This document shows positions 50,908 to 59,341 of a stretch of 64,000 nucleotides of DNA, in pieces. The position numbers were made by a program, and so were the translations under genes. The notes below the pieces were generated by a model. The model ran no database searches, was not told the DNA's origin, and saw only the letters and a list, made by a program, of their open reading frames with translations. Positions within the stretch are counted from its first letter, which is position 1; every line of letters starts with the position of its first letter. Source of the stretch: Gemmataceae bacterium (GTDB lineage Bacteria; Planctomycetota; Planctomycetia; Gemmatales; Gemmataceae); contig SHZZ01000008.1 in assembly GCA_009692005.1 (NCBI GenBank), forward strand, positions 31,000 to 94,999, read 5' to 3'.

Positions 50908-53034
50908 CTAAAAGAAGAAAACCACCTTTTCATAAAAGAACTCCCACAAGCCGTAAAACAGCGAATACCCCATGCGTTCATTGCCACAACGTATTTTGGC
51001 TTGCACCTCAATTCCAGAGAGGAGCATTTCCTTGGGAAGGCGAAACTCGGGGTCCACTCCTTGTTCCAGTTGCACCAGTGCGATTATCACGGGTTCCGCT
51101 TCCATACCGTCCGACTTCTCAGGGTTGGCTTCACCGCCAATCTTTTTGCGGGGAAGCTTGCCTTTGAACTTGCGCGTGGTGTCGCTACGAATGAGAAAAT
51201 CCACATCTAGTGTATCGGTTCCCAGCCTTTCAAAACCACGAAGAACCTGGCCGATGTGCTGCTGGGGAATCTTCAATTCAATTTCCCAAGGCCCTTCAAC
51301 TGCTCCCAGCCTTAGCAGTTCCTCAGAGGGCTTGACCGCCCGATTGGCCAGGTTCTCTTGAAAGGCATTACTTAGCACCATCCACCGTTTTTGATCGTTG
51401 ACTTTCAAATTTTCCTGGCTGGAAAACCCCGGGGCTTTCAAGAAAAAAAAACCTTCCCGCTGCGGGTGAAGGTCGGCATTGGTGCGCTTCACTAACGCTT
51501 CCAACTCCTTTTCCTTGCTCGAGCGGATAATGTTCATTTTTTCCGCTTCAACCAGGCTTGCCAACCTTTCGTTTTCCGTTCCTTTGCTCGACCTTTGCTC
51601 CCATAGGAAGGCATCGCGAGCGGCGATTTGGATCTCCTTGCGGTAGACGCGAATTTCTTTTTCTAACTGGCCGTCATGCATGATGCCAAGGGCCCGGTTT
51701 TCCGCAATGATGTCTCCAGGCTGGACATTGATTTCCTTGACAATCCCATCCACGGGGGAAAACACCTTTCGCCGGATTTCTGGCTGCAATTGGCCAACGG
51801 CATCCATCTTCAAAGGGTAGGGAACGAAATAAAACATCAGGCCAATAAGCATGATGCCTGTGATTATCAAGAGCGTAATCGCCTTCCCCGCCCCGCCCAA
51901 ACCTTCTTGCACTTTGGCCAAGGGAAGCCACAAAAACCGGAACGGGATCCGCCGGTAGAGCAAGGAGTTGTAAAGCGATGAGGTGGCATGACGGCTTACA
52001 ACATCTAGCCGAGCGATTAACTGCTGCGGGTCGGCAGGAGGATCGAACGATTCCATTACCAACAAGGATCTAGGAGGGTTTTTACTATCTTTTTCCCGCT
52101 CATCCCTCAAGGGAAGGACGACCAACAGTTTGCTGCCGCTTTCCCCCAAGTAACCGTCCAGGGCCTCAAGCACTCTTGGAGGCAAAGTGTCATCCTTGGC
52201 GCCGTTGAACACCAGTTTCTCGCCCCAATCCATCACGCGGTTGACCAGGCGCTGCATGAGGCGCACCAGGTTTGACCTTCTTTCAATAATGTCGGCGCCA
52301 GAGATTGCCTCGATTACTGCCTTTTGGGCGTAACGCACGGCGACACTGACACGGTCGCAATTGATCAGGCGGCGGCCATCATTGGCCACCTGGTAAGCGA
52401 CTTCAACGGGATTCAAACTGGAATGAGCCAGACGAGAAAAACCTTCCACCTGGGTCCAGATCTGTTGCTGCCCAAGCATCTGGCCAAGCATTTGGTTGCG
52501 CTGGTATCGAGTGGCCAGGTCTGCCATCAATGCCATGTACTGCATAAAACCGGGAACGGCATTCATGGCCCGGTTGGCGCCTTGAAAAACCTCGATAATG
52601 CCCGTCAACTGGTTGTTCAGAGAAATGGGAACAAGGAGAAGGAGGAAATCCGTTGGGTTGCCCGCCCCGGATTTCCCAGTTTCTTCGATCACCAGCCCGC
52701 TGCGAGGCAATAAGACCACTTGCCTTGGGTTCACCACAACTTGGCGCAGTAATTCCTCATGGCTTTGGCGTGATTCCTCGGTTTTATCCAACCCCACTTC
52801 TTTTAAATTGGCCTGGAATTGCAGTTGCAGGTTGCCTTGATTGGTCCGAATCCAAATAGCCCCCACAGGGGCGGCAAGCGACTCCAGCAACTTTTTCAAA
52901 AGTTCCCCGTAAAACACCCCGGGAGGAACATCTGACTCGCAAAGCTTGGAAATCTCTTCCAGCCTTTGGCTTAATCGTCTTCTTTCCAGGTCTAAAGAGC
53001 GTGGATCGATTTGAGGTTCAGGGTTGGCGCTCAC
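50908..53034 (-). CDS. GAF-like domain / HlyD-type membrane protein
   Basis: 708 residues if GTG 53034 is the start; TTG 53049 is an alternative and no ATG fits. Residues about 10-40 are a charged helix; two GAF-like domains follow (SLAAPVGAIWIRTNQGNLQLQF...; then LNPVEVAYQVANDGRRLINCDRVSVAVR). A single membrane helix (ITLLIITGIMLIGLMFYFVP, about residue 400) leads to a periplasmic HlyD-like part (RRKVFSPVDGIVKEINVQPGDIIAENRALGIM), a coiled coil and a barrel. The protein therefore places putative ligand-sensing domains in the cytosol and an adaptor in the periplasm. It is first of the operon with the WD40 and M50 proteins. Confidence 0.75.
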   Translation of the reverse strand: MSANPEPQIDPRSLDLERRRLSQRLEEISKLCESDVPPGVFYGELLKKLLESLAAPVGAIWIRTNQGNLQLQFQANLKEVGLDKTEESRQSHEELLRQVVVNPRQVVLLPRSGLVIEETGKSGAGNPTDFLLLLVPISLNNQLTGIIEVFQGANRAMNAVPGFMQYMALMADLATRYQRNQMLGQMLGQQQIWTQVEGFSRLAHSSLNPVEVAYQVANDGRRLINCDRVSVAVRYAQKAVIEAISGADIIERRSNLVRLMQRLVNRVMDWGEKLVFNGAKDDTLPPRVLEALDGYLGESGSKLLVVLPLRDEREKDSKNPPRSLLVMESFDPPADPQQLIARLDVVSRHATSSLYNSLLYRRIPFRFLWLPLAKVQEGLGGAGKAITLLIITGIMLIGLMFYFVPYPLKMDAVGQLQPEIRRKVFSPVDGIVKEINVQPGDIIAENRALGIMHDGQLEKEIRVYRKEIQIAARDAFLWEQRSSKGTENERLASLVEAEKMNIIRSSKEKELEALVKRTNADLHPQREGFFFLKAPGFSSQENLKVNDQKRWMVLSNAFQENLANRAVKPSEELLRLGAVEGPWEIELKIPQQHIGQVLRGFERLGTDTLDVDFLIRSDTTRKFKGKLPRKKIGGEANPEKSDGMEAEPVIIALVQLEQGVDPEFRLPKEMLLSGIEVQAKIRCGNERMGYSLFYGLWEFFYEKVVFFF

Positions 53035-53094
53035 GAATGGAGTCCCCAAGTAAGATAAAAAAGCGGCCTCAGCTTAGTTTAACCGATAAGCAAG

Positions 53095-53109
53095 GTTTAG
53101 AATACTAAC
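53095..53109. repeat. Second copy of the 15-bp repeat GTTTAGAATACTAAC
   Basis: Identical to 27111-27125. It lies 61 bases upstream of the GAF/HlyD start, in the non-coding 192 bases between that gene and the hypothetical gene at 53227. Nothing else was recognised in this gap. Confidence 0.4.
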
Positions 53110-53226
53110 CTTAAACAAAATGCAACTATTTCAGCAATAGAGGGAAGATGAAAAAACAAACAAGAAGGTAAGGTGGGAGGTTTGACTGCTCTTTACTTCC
53201 CCACAAAGTGGATGGCGCCACGCAAA

Positions 53227-53595
53227 TCAATTTTTTACCAACCGGGCTTCCATACCCTTCCCTAAATTTTCCAGGGTAATTTCCCACCAGGAAATGGGAT
53301 CTTGGACACTTGCAGGAAGGAACTCAATGAGCTTTTCCGTAGCCGCCAATTGAATGGCGTTTTTCCGCGATTCTGGGTTGGCCCAAAGGAGAAACACTTT
53401 GCGGATCGCTCGGCCCCGTTCCCAACCCTTTTGAATCAGCCGTTCGACTTGCACTGAATCCGACTCACCATCAACGGCTTTTTCCACCCAATCGGATAAC
53501 CAGCCAACGAGTAGTTTGGCTTCCGGTTCCTCCAGGCCGTTGAAAAGCGCAGGATCGTCCAAAATTCGGGCCAATTGGCCCCGTGTAGCCGCCAT
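53227..53595 (-). CDS. Hypothetical protein, helical
   Basis: 122 residues from ATG 53595. Not recognised. It starts MAATRGQLARILDDPALFNGLEEPEAKLLVGWLSDW and appears all-helical, with a Trp-rich middle (WVEKAV, GWERGRAI, LWANPES, SWWEITLENLGKG). No signal peptide or membrane segment. It is transcribed towards the HlyD/M50 operon on the same strand, about 190 bases upstream of it; no functional link is shown. Confidence 0.55.
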   Translation of the reverse strand: MAATRGQLARILDDPALFNGLEEPEAKLLVGWLSDWVEKAVDGESDSVQVERLIQKGWERGRAIRKVFLLWANPESRKNAIQLAATEKLIEFLPASVQDPISWWEITLENLGKGMEARLVKN

Positions 53596-53701
53596 CCCCT
53601 AATCCCCAAACCCAATGTTTACTAACAACTTTCCCCCAGAGGGCGCGGGATATAGCTCAATTATTCCCCCCGACAATGGCAATTCTTTCAAAAGGTCCGG
53701 G

Positions 53702-55474
53702 TCAATTGGGCAAACCCAATTCACGCTTGACCAAGGGGCCTACCAACTTCGGTGGAATGGTGCCGTGGTTAAGTACCGCATGGTGGAATCGAGACAACTG
53801 AAATTGCCCTCCCAAGGAATTTTGAACCTCGGCCCGAAGCTGATTGAAAAACGAAGCTCCGGCAAAGTAGGTGGTCAATTGGCAGGAAGATTGTTTGGAC
53901 CGGATGATTTTTCCCAATGCTTCCGCTTTCGATTGGAAGGCCCTCTGAGTTAAAAATTCCAAGGCCTGGTCATCGGTCCAATTCTGGCAATGCATATTGT
54001 GATCGAGAACGGCATTGGCCACGGTTCGCAAATACCACTTCAACTGATGCAGCCTAAGAGGCAATGACCCTTTCCCAAATCCTTCATCCAGCATCATTTT
54101 CTCGGTATAAACAGCCCAGCCCTCGGCAAAGACGCCAGAAAAAAACACCTTGCGAATTTTCGATGCCGTCCGGTTGGAATATTCCAACTGCACATAATGA
54201 CCTGGGTAAGCTTCATGAATGGTCAATATGGGGAGCATATAGGCGTTGTATTCTTTCATGAAACTGGTTCGTGTGGCCAAGTCCCAGTCCGCGGGGGGTG
54301 GGCTCACCGCATAGATACTGGCCGCAGCGGGATCGAGGGGAGGCGCCTGGTTTAAATACGCCACGGAGTTTCCCCGTTGAAATTCCGGCATTTCGACAAT
54401 TTGGCACCGGTCAGGCTCGGGCAGATCAAGAATTTTCCTTTCCTTGATAAATTGCTTGATGCTATCCACCGTTTGCTTAGTGCTGGGCAAAAGGTCTTTT
54501 TCCTCGGCCCGGTTCTCGGCCAATTTTTCCAACACCTGCGCAATAGCCAGCCGCCTTCCCGCAGGATCATAAGGAGGGAACACCTTGCCAGGAAATAACC
54601 CTGGCCAAAGCTCACGGGCAATGACATGCATTTCCAGTTCCACCTGGACCATTTCCTTCTCGGCTTTTTGAAAAACCTGTTCCGCCGAGAGTGGCATTTG
54701 CAGTTCGTGCTGCATTTTTGCGTTGAATTTCTTGGAGCCTATCCGCCAATCCTCCGTGGCCCGGGGAAGCAACACCTTTTCGAGGAACTCCTGATACTCT
54801 TGCAAACGCGGGATTACTTTCTCGGTTGCCTCGAGAACACGCTTCCGGTTTTCCTCATTCTGGATATGTAGACCAATGCCCGAGCGGTAGAAGCGGATTG
54901 TCCCGCGATTCTGTTTGATGGCCGTTTCCACATACACCTTGGGCGGGTTTCGCAAGGTTTTCTCTGCCACTCCCAAAAGGGTGGGCATTTTTCCAACCCG
55001 GGAGATCACCGAGGCGACATTCTTGGATTCTGGCAAAGTATTTTGGGTCAGGAGCAAAAAAAGGCTGTCGGACAAATATTCGCTATAGACCCTCGGATCT
55101 TCTTCGTAAGGATTCGTGTTTTTACTGGCCCAAAGGACCCTTTCTAAGTGGGCCTCAAATACCTGGTAGTCTGTTTGGCTTTTCGTCGGCAGTTGTTCGA
55201 AGGAGATTTCCTTTAACTGTCCCAGAGTCTGCTCGGCGGCTTTTTGCCAATTAGCCCTGGCCGCCGGGGTTAAGTCCTCCAAATCATGGTCGTAACGGTG
55301 ATCACCAAGGCGTGTTGCTTCCAACGGCTTCCTTTTCAATTCCCCTTCCAAAAACGAATGAAACAACTTGCCCAGGGAATCCTCGGCAGAATTCTTGTCC
55401 TGAGAAAACAATTGACCTGCCAGGCCCAGAGAGAAAATCAAAACGACACCAGCCTTCGCAGTGCTACGATTCAT
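53702..55474 (-). CDS. Secreted DUF885 family protein (putative zinc peptidase)
   Basis: 590 residues from ATG 55474, starting with a signal peptide (GVVLIFSLGLAGQLFSQD). The DUF885 family is related to M3/M32-type metallopeptidases and has the motif HEAYPGHYVQL (H-E-x4-H, about residue 430) followed by GVFAEGWAVYTE with a further Glu ligand. N-terminal segments (HSFLEGELKRKPLEATRLGDHRYDHDLEDL) are typical of the family. Its start lies 20 bases after the ATP-grasp stop; the two are probably in one transcript. Confidence 0.85.
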   Translation of the reverse strand: MNRSTAKAGVVLIFSLGLAGQLFSQDKNSAEDSLGKLFHSFLEGELKRKPLEATRLGDHRYDHDLEDLTPAARANWQKAAEQTLGQLKEISFEQLPTKSQTDYQVFEAHLERVLWASKNTNPYEEDPRVYSEYLSDSLFLLLTQNTLPESKNVASVISRVGKMPTLLGVAEKTLRNPPKVYVETAIKQNRGTIRFYRSGIGLHIQNEENRKRVLEATEKVIPRLQEYQEFLEKVLLPRATEDWRIGSKKFNAKMQHELQMPLSAEQVFQKAEKEMVQVELEMHVIARELWPGLFPGKVFPPYDPAGRRLAIAQVLEKLAENRAEEKDLLPSTKQTVDSIKQFIKERKILDLPEPDRCQIVEMPEFQRGNSVAYLNQAPPLDPAAASIYAVSPPPADWDLATRTSFMKEYNAYMLPILTIHEAYPGHYVQLEYSNRTASKIRKVFFSGVFAEGWAVYTEKMMLDEGFGKGSLPLRLHQLKWYLRTVANAVLDHNMHCQNWTDDQALEFLTQRAFQSKAEALGKIIRSKQSSCQLTTYFAGASFFNQLRAEVQNSLGGQFQLSRFHHAVLNHGTIPPKLVGPLVKRELGLPN

Positions 55475-55494
55475 GATGGGAACCCCAACCATGG

Positions 55495-56544
55495 TTAAGG
55501 CGTAGCCGGTATTATCACTCCATTTTTCTGGAATGAAACCAGTTTTTCCTTTTTATCAGGGAATGGTAATGGCGAGTTCCCAAGAAGGAGTTCCATGAGT
55601 TGCTTGCCCGAAATCAACTCCCGGATTCCAAGGTAAGATGTGGTGAATCGCGGATTGATTTCTATGGCCATGTCCTCCTTTCCATCCGGCGAGTTCCCCA
55701 AGACCAGATCTACGCCTATCCAACCGTGCAATTCTTCCAATCCCTCAAGGGCTTTTCCTCCGATAGCCATGGCCCGTTGGTGCAACTCTTCTGGCAGGGG
55801 GATTTTTCCCCCCTGGTATTCGATTTGAGATTGAATTGAAATATTTTGCTGCCCGGCAATGAGGGGGATTATTTGACCCCGCTTGGCGATAAAGGCCGCG
55901 CTGGCAGCCATCCCTGGGCAATAGTTTTGAGCCATAAAGCCTTTCTCACCGCAAAGGATTTTGCACCGCGAGAACTCGGCCGCATTGGTCAGGAAAAAAG
56001 TGTCGCAGCACCCCGCTCCATCCCGCGGTTTCATAATCAGTGGGTATTTCAAGGCCGAGGCGTCAACAGAATTCAATAACCAGGTTGCGGGGGTTGGGAC
56101 CCGGTTTTTTTCCCAATGCAAAAAGGTTTGCCATTTATCGCTGGCAATCCGCAACGAGGGCGTGCCGCAATTTACCGCAACCAAGCCCGCTTGCGTTGCC
56201 TGAGCCACGCGGGTTTCCAGAACTCCACCGTTTTCCGGGGCAATGACCAGAACTTTATCCCCAGGCGATTCCAGGAATTGAAAAGGGTTCGCCAATTCCC
56301 GTTCCGAAGTTCTCCGTATTTGCACCTGGTTGTTGTTTTGAAAGCGGGAGGCGAAATCCGCCTGAACCAGTACTGTTGGGGTAACCCAATCAAGAAGGGA
56401 AAGGTCATGGGTCAACGCTTGAGACAGAGCCAATCCTTCCGGGATTAATGGGAACAAGGCTGGGTCCAAGAATGGCCCAAAAGCGGTTAACTCTTCATAA
56501 AGGTATATCCGCTGCAATTGCGCTCCCGGCGGGAAAGCCGACAT
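55495..56544 (-). CDS. ATP-grasp domain enzyme
   Basis: 349 residues from ATG 56544. An ATP-grasp fold is indicated by the segment YPLIMKPRDGAGCCDTFFL (nucleotide-binding Lys and glycine-rich loop) and by VDLVLGNSPDGKEDMAIEINPRFTTSYLGIREL (the E-x-N-x-R metal-binding motif). An N-terminal pre-ATP-grasp part precedes them. It resembles COG1821-type ligases such as MfnD-like enzymes of the methanofuran/tetrahydromethanopterin C1 pathway found in planctomycetes, but the neighbours do not include C1 genes, so the substrate stays open. Confidence 0.72.
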   Translation of the reverse strand: MSAFPPGAQLQRIYLYEELTAFGPFLDPALFPLIPEGLALSQALTHDLSLLDWVTPTVLVQADFASRFQNNNQVQIRRTSERELANPFQFLESPGDKVLVIAPENGGVLETRVAQATQAGLVAVNCGTPSLRIASDKWQTFLHWEKNRVPTPATWLLNSVDASALKYPLIMKPRDGAGCCDTFFLTNAAEFSRCKILCGEKGFMAQNYCPGMAASAAFIAKRGQIIPLIAGQQNISIQSQIEYQGGKIPLPEELHQRAMAIGGKALEGLEELHGWIGVDLVLGNSPDGKEDMAIEINPRFTTSYLGIRELISGKQLMELLLGNSPLPFPDKKEKLVSFQKNGVIIPATP

Positions 56545-56605
56545 CTACTTGTTGAATAGTAACTTGCGCAACTAGGCTTGCATGTTCAATATTAAAAGTT
56601 GGTGG

Positions 56606-56639
56606 CAAACAAAAACCAGCCTGGCAAAGCCAGGCTGGT
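56606..56639 (-). terminator. Rho-independent terminator after the TolC-like gene
   Basis: An 11-bp perfect stem (ACCAGCCTGGC with GCCAGGCTGGT, 56615-56639 with an AAA loop) is followed on the minus strand by TTTTTG. It begins 24 bases after the stop of the TolC-like gene and precedes the ATP-grasp start. Confidence 0.88.
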
Positions 56640-56662
56640 GCGTTTTTGATTTTGACCGGGAC

Positions 56663-58759
56663 TTAATCCTTCTTGGTCCCCAAAACAGGAATGGTCAGGG
56701 AGGGTTGCTCCTTTTTCGCCGCAGGAATTTCCTTCAACGCTTCCTGGGGCATCGCTGGGGCATCCTTGAACAGCGCCGGCAAGCTGACGGCCCCATCTTT
56801 GGGAATTTCCGGCAGGGTTATCTTGTTTTCTTCCAGGCAGGTGACGCCATGGACCAGTGGGTTTTCCCTCTCGCGGATAACCAGCGCTTTGGTCCTTTCG
56901 CGGAAGTGCTCGGTGGCCCGAACTTGTGCCACACCTGGCAGCGCGCCTTCCGACACATGCACATTGTTGTGTTTGAGAATGGTTCCCTTGGCAAATTCAA
57001 AACCAGCCAAAGAGATGTTGTACTGGACAATGGCCTGGTACTCGTTGGCCAGGGAGTCGGCCCAGAAACGCTGGGCTTCCAACAGGATATCCACGGTGTC
57101 GCGGGTGCGGTTGCCAGCCCCCTTGCCAGCCAGGAATTCCTGGAAGCGAATCCGCAGTTGCTCGGCAAATGCTTCTCGTTGAGCCCGTTGAACCCGGACC
57201 TGTTCGTAATTGGTGAAGACTTTGCGATAGGATTGGGAAAGGAAACGGCCAGTTTTCAATTCCTGGTCCTGAAGGACCTCGTAACTGCGGGCCAGTTCCA
57301 AGCGAGTGTTGCGCACCACCGCGTGCGCCGCCCGGTAGCCGATCGGGACATTCATTCTCAGGCCCAAGGACCAATTGTTGAAGCGGTTTCCCGCCATGTT
57401 CCTGAAGGCGTTGGTGGCATCGGGCCCATCCAACTGGGAGCCGATGGCATTGGAATCATAGGTCGAGGTAAAGCGCAGGTCCGGCATGAGCTGGTTCTTG
57501 GCCAGCACCATTTCCATTTGCCTGACCTTGACTTGCTGACGGGCAATATAAAGTTCCGGCCTCAAGTTCAAAGCTTCATCCAGCGCCGTATCCCAATCCG
57601 GTTCAAAGCGGGAAAGAGTCGGGGCATCGCTGGGAACCATTCGGGTGGAATCCTCGGCGGGCATGCCCATGAGGGCGCGCAATTGCCTTTCCTTTTCCAG
57701 AATATCATCGAGAGCAGCCAGCCTTTGACCACGGAAGAGTTCATATTGCCCGCGAGTCTGTGCCAGGTCGGCCAGGGTAATGGTGCCCGCGTCCAACCGG
57801 GCTTTGCTTATACGCCAGGCTTCATACCCTTGGCGCAGCGCCTGTTCCCGGGCGAACAAGGTCCAGTAAGCGCCATAAAGATTCCAGTAGGCGTATTCCA
57901 CATTGAGAACCTGGTAGTTCAATTGCCTTTCAAATTCCGCCCTCTGCTGATCGAATCGGACCCGGGTGACCAGAATGCCTTCGCCCAAGCTGGAAGAGTT
58001 CAAAACCCCCGGAGTTGTGATGCTTCCCGGATGAGCCGGGCGCAACTGGTTAATTTCCACGCCATAACCTTGGAGCAAGGGCTGTTCAAACTGGAACTGC
58101 AAGGTGGGTTTGTAGAACGGGTTTACGAAGGCCGGCAGGTTGGTGTATTGATAATCGGTCTTGAAAGTGACGCCTGCCACACCACCAGTCGGCAACGGTT
58201 TCAAAATCGTGGAGTTAAAATTAGCGTCGATCGACTCGATGGAGTTCAACCCCCCAGAAGATATCAGGAAATTATCCACCGCCGTGCCGATGGGCCGGTC
58301 GGTGTTCAGCCAGTTCAAGCTCGTGGTCCAGACGGCGTCGAATTTAGACAAGGCGCTTTCGATATTGTTGCCAACGATGGCCGGGTCGAGGGCGAAAACC
58401 CGAACCGAATCGGAACCAATCACACCTTGGCCGGTGAAATTCACCAAGGTGTCCTGGCCAATGCCAGGAAACAGGGGATTTTGAAAACCGACTGTGCCTT
58501 GTTCCAACGCGGTGGAAACGCACTCCGCCAAGGAAATGTAACGAGGTTTCCTTTCTGGCTCAAGGACGGTGGGCGGTTTGCTCATCGACTTGGTAATCGG
58601 GGAAACCACCGCGCAGGGGTCGTTTTCCAGATTGGCAGGCATTAAGTTCTTGTAATGTTCGTAATCCGCCTCTGCCAGGAAGATGTTTTGCTTGCACCCC
58701 GATACCAATCCCAGCAGGACACCCGCCAGGGCCAGAGTTTTTTTCAAGCTCATGAGCAT
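56663..58759 (-). CDS. TolC-family outer membrane efflux lipoprotein
   Basis: 698 residues from ATG 58759 (ATG 58753 also possible). The signal peptide ends at a lipobox (GVLLGLVSGCKQN). Two long helical repeats with alternating beta strands follow (QLNYQVLNVEYAYWNLYGAYWTLFAREQALRQGYEAW, RGQYELFRGQRLAALDDILEKERQLRALMG; LRMNVPIGYRAAHAVVRNTRLELARSYEVLQDQEL), the TolC/OEP arrangement. It is longer than E. coli TolC (about 470) because of N- and C-terminal additions; the C-terminus is a Pro/Lys-rich tail. It would form the exit duct for an adaptor such as the HlyD-like proteins 3.6 kb away, but no shared operon proves this. Confidence 0.87.
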   Translation of the reverse strand: MLMSLKKTLALAGVLLGLVSGCKQNIFLAEADYEHYKNLMPANLENDPCAVVSPITKSMSKPPTVLEPERKPRYISLAECVSTALEQGTVGFQNPLFPGIGQDTLVNFTGQGVIGSDSVRVFALDPAIVGNNIESALSKFDAVWTTSLNWLNTDRPIGTAVDNFLISSGGLNSIESIDANFNSTILKPLPTGGVAGVTFKTDYQYTNLPAFVNPFYKPTLQFQFEQPLLQGYGVEINQLRPAHPGSITTPGVLNSSSLGEGILVTRVRFDQQRAEFERQLNYQVLNVEYAYWNLYGAYWTLFAREQALRQGYEAWRISKARLDAGTITLADLAQTRGQYELFRGQRLAALDDILEKERQLRALMGMPAEDSTRMVPSDAPTLSRFEPDWDTALDEALNLRPELYIARQQVKVRQMEMVLAKNQLMPDLRFTSTYDSNAIGSQLDGPDATNAFRNMAGNRFNNWSLGLRMNVPIGYRAAHAVVRNTRLELARSYEVLQDQELKTGRFLSQSYRKVFTNYEQVRVQRAQREAFAEQLRIRFQEFLAGKGAGNRTRDTVDILLEAQRFWADSLANEYQAIVQYNISLAGFEFAKGTILKHNNVHVSEGALPGVAQVRATEHFRERTKALVIRERENPLVHGVTCLEENKITLPEIPKDGAVSLPALFKDAPAMPQEALKEIPAAKKEQPSLTIPVLGTKKD

Positions 58760-58995
58760 TCACCCCACAAGGAACTTGTCCCAAGGACAACAGGAACTAA
58801 GAACCGATAATTTCCCGTAGCCAATCAGGCAATGATTGGAGGGAAATAGTTTGTCAGTTTAGGTATCGGCAGTTCGGATTAGAAAAGTCAGGAAACTTTT
58901 AACGCGTGTAGGATATTTGCTGGAAAATCTGGTAATAGGGTTAAATAGGCCTCGATTCGGCAGACAGGGAATCTCTGGGGGCTGGGGAGGTTTGG

Positions 58996-59322
58996 CTAAA
59001 GCCGGTTTGGGTCAGTGGGGTTCCATCGCGGCGCGATTCCCACATAAGGCAATCCCAACAGCTTCTTTATTCCCGCCCACTCTCCCACATCATTTCCTTC
59101 CAACTGGTGCCCTATATATTGCAATAAATATCCCAGGAACAAGGCGCCTGCGCCCCAATACCATTCCATGAAATAAAACATGGGCAAAGAAGCAACCGCC
59201 AAAGGAATTCCCACCATGTGAATAGCAAAATTGAAGGGAAGTTGATGACGCAGTTTCCAATTGCCAAGTCTTCTTTTTATGAAAGGAAAAAGCCCCTTGG
59301 GAGTTTGCGTGTCCTGGCTCAT
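58996..59322 (-). CDS. Mpo1-like (DUF962) membrane protein
   Basis: 108 residues from ATG 59322. Matches the Mpo1/DUF962 pattern: HQLPFNFAIHMVGIPLAVASLPMFY (His before a hydrophobic segment), then GALFLGYLLQYIGHQLEGNDVGEW with the conserved GH-x2-EGN. Yeast Mpo1 is an Fe(II) dioxygenase in alpha-oxidation of 2-hydroxy fatty acids; bacterial members are mostly uncharacterised. It follows argS after 19 bases and is the last gene of the rsfS-argS unit. Confidence 0.78.
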   Translation of the reverse strand: MSQDTQTPKGLFPFIKRRLGNWKLRHQLPFNFAIHMVGIPLAVASLPMFYFMEWYWGAGALFLGYLLQYIGHQLEGNDVGEWAGIKKLLGLPYVGIAPRWNPTDPNRL

Positions 59323-59341
59323 TCTTATTATCTCCCCTGCT

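Noticed and set aside
56582..58645. Long plus-strand open frame of 687 codons
   Set aside because: It lies entirely antisense to the TolC-like gene, which has clear family motifs, a signal peptide and its own terminator. The plus-strand translation has no recognisable domain.
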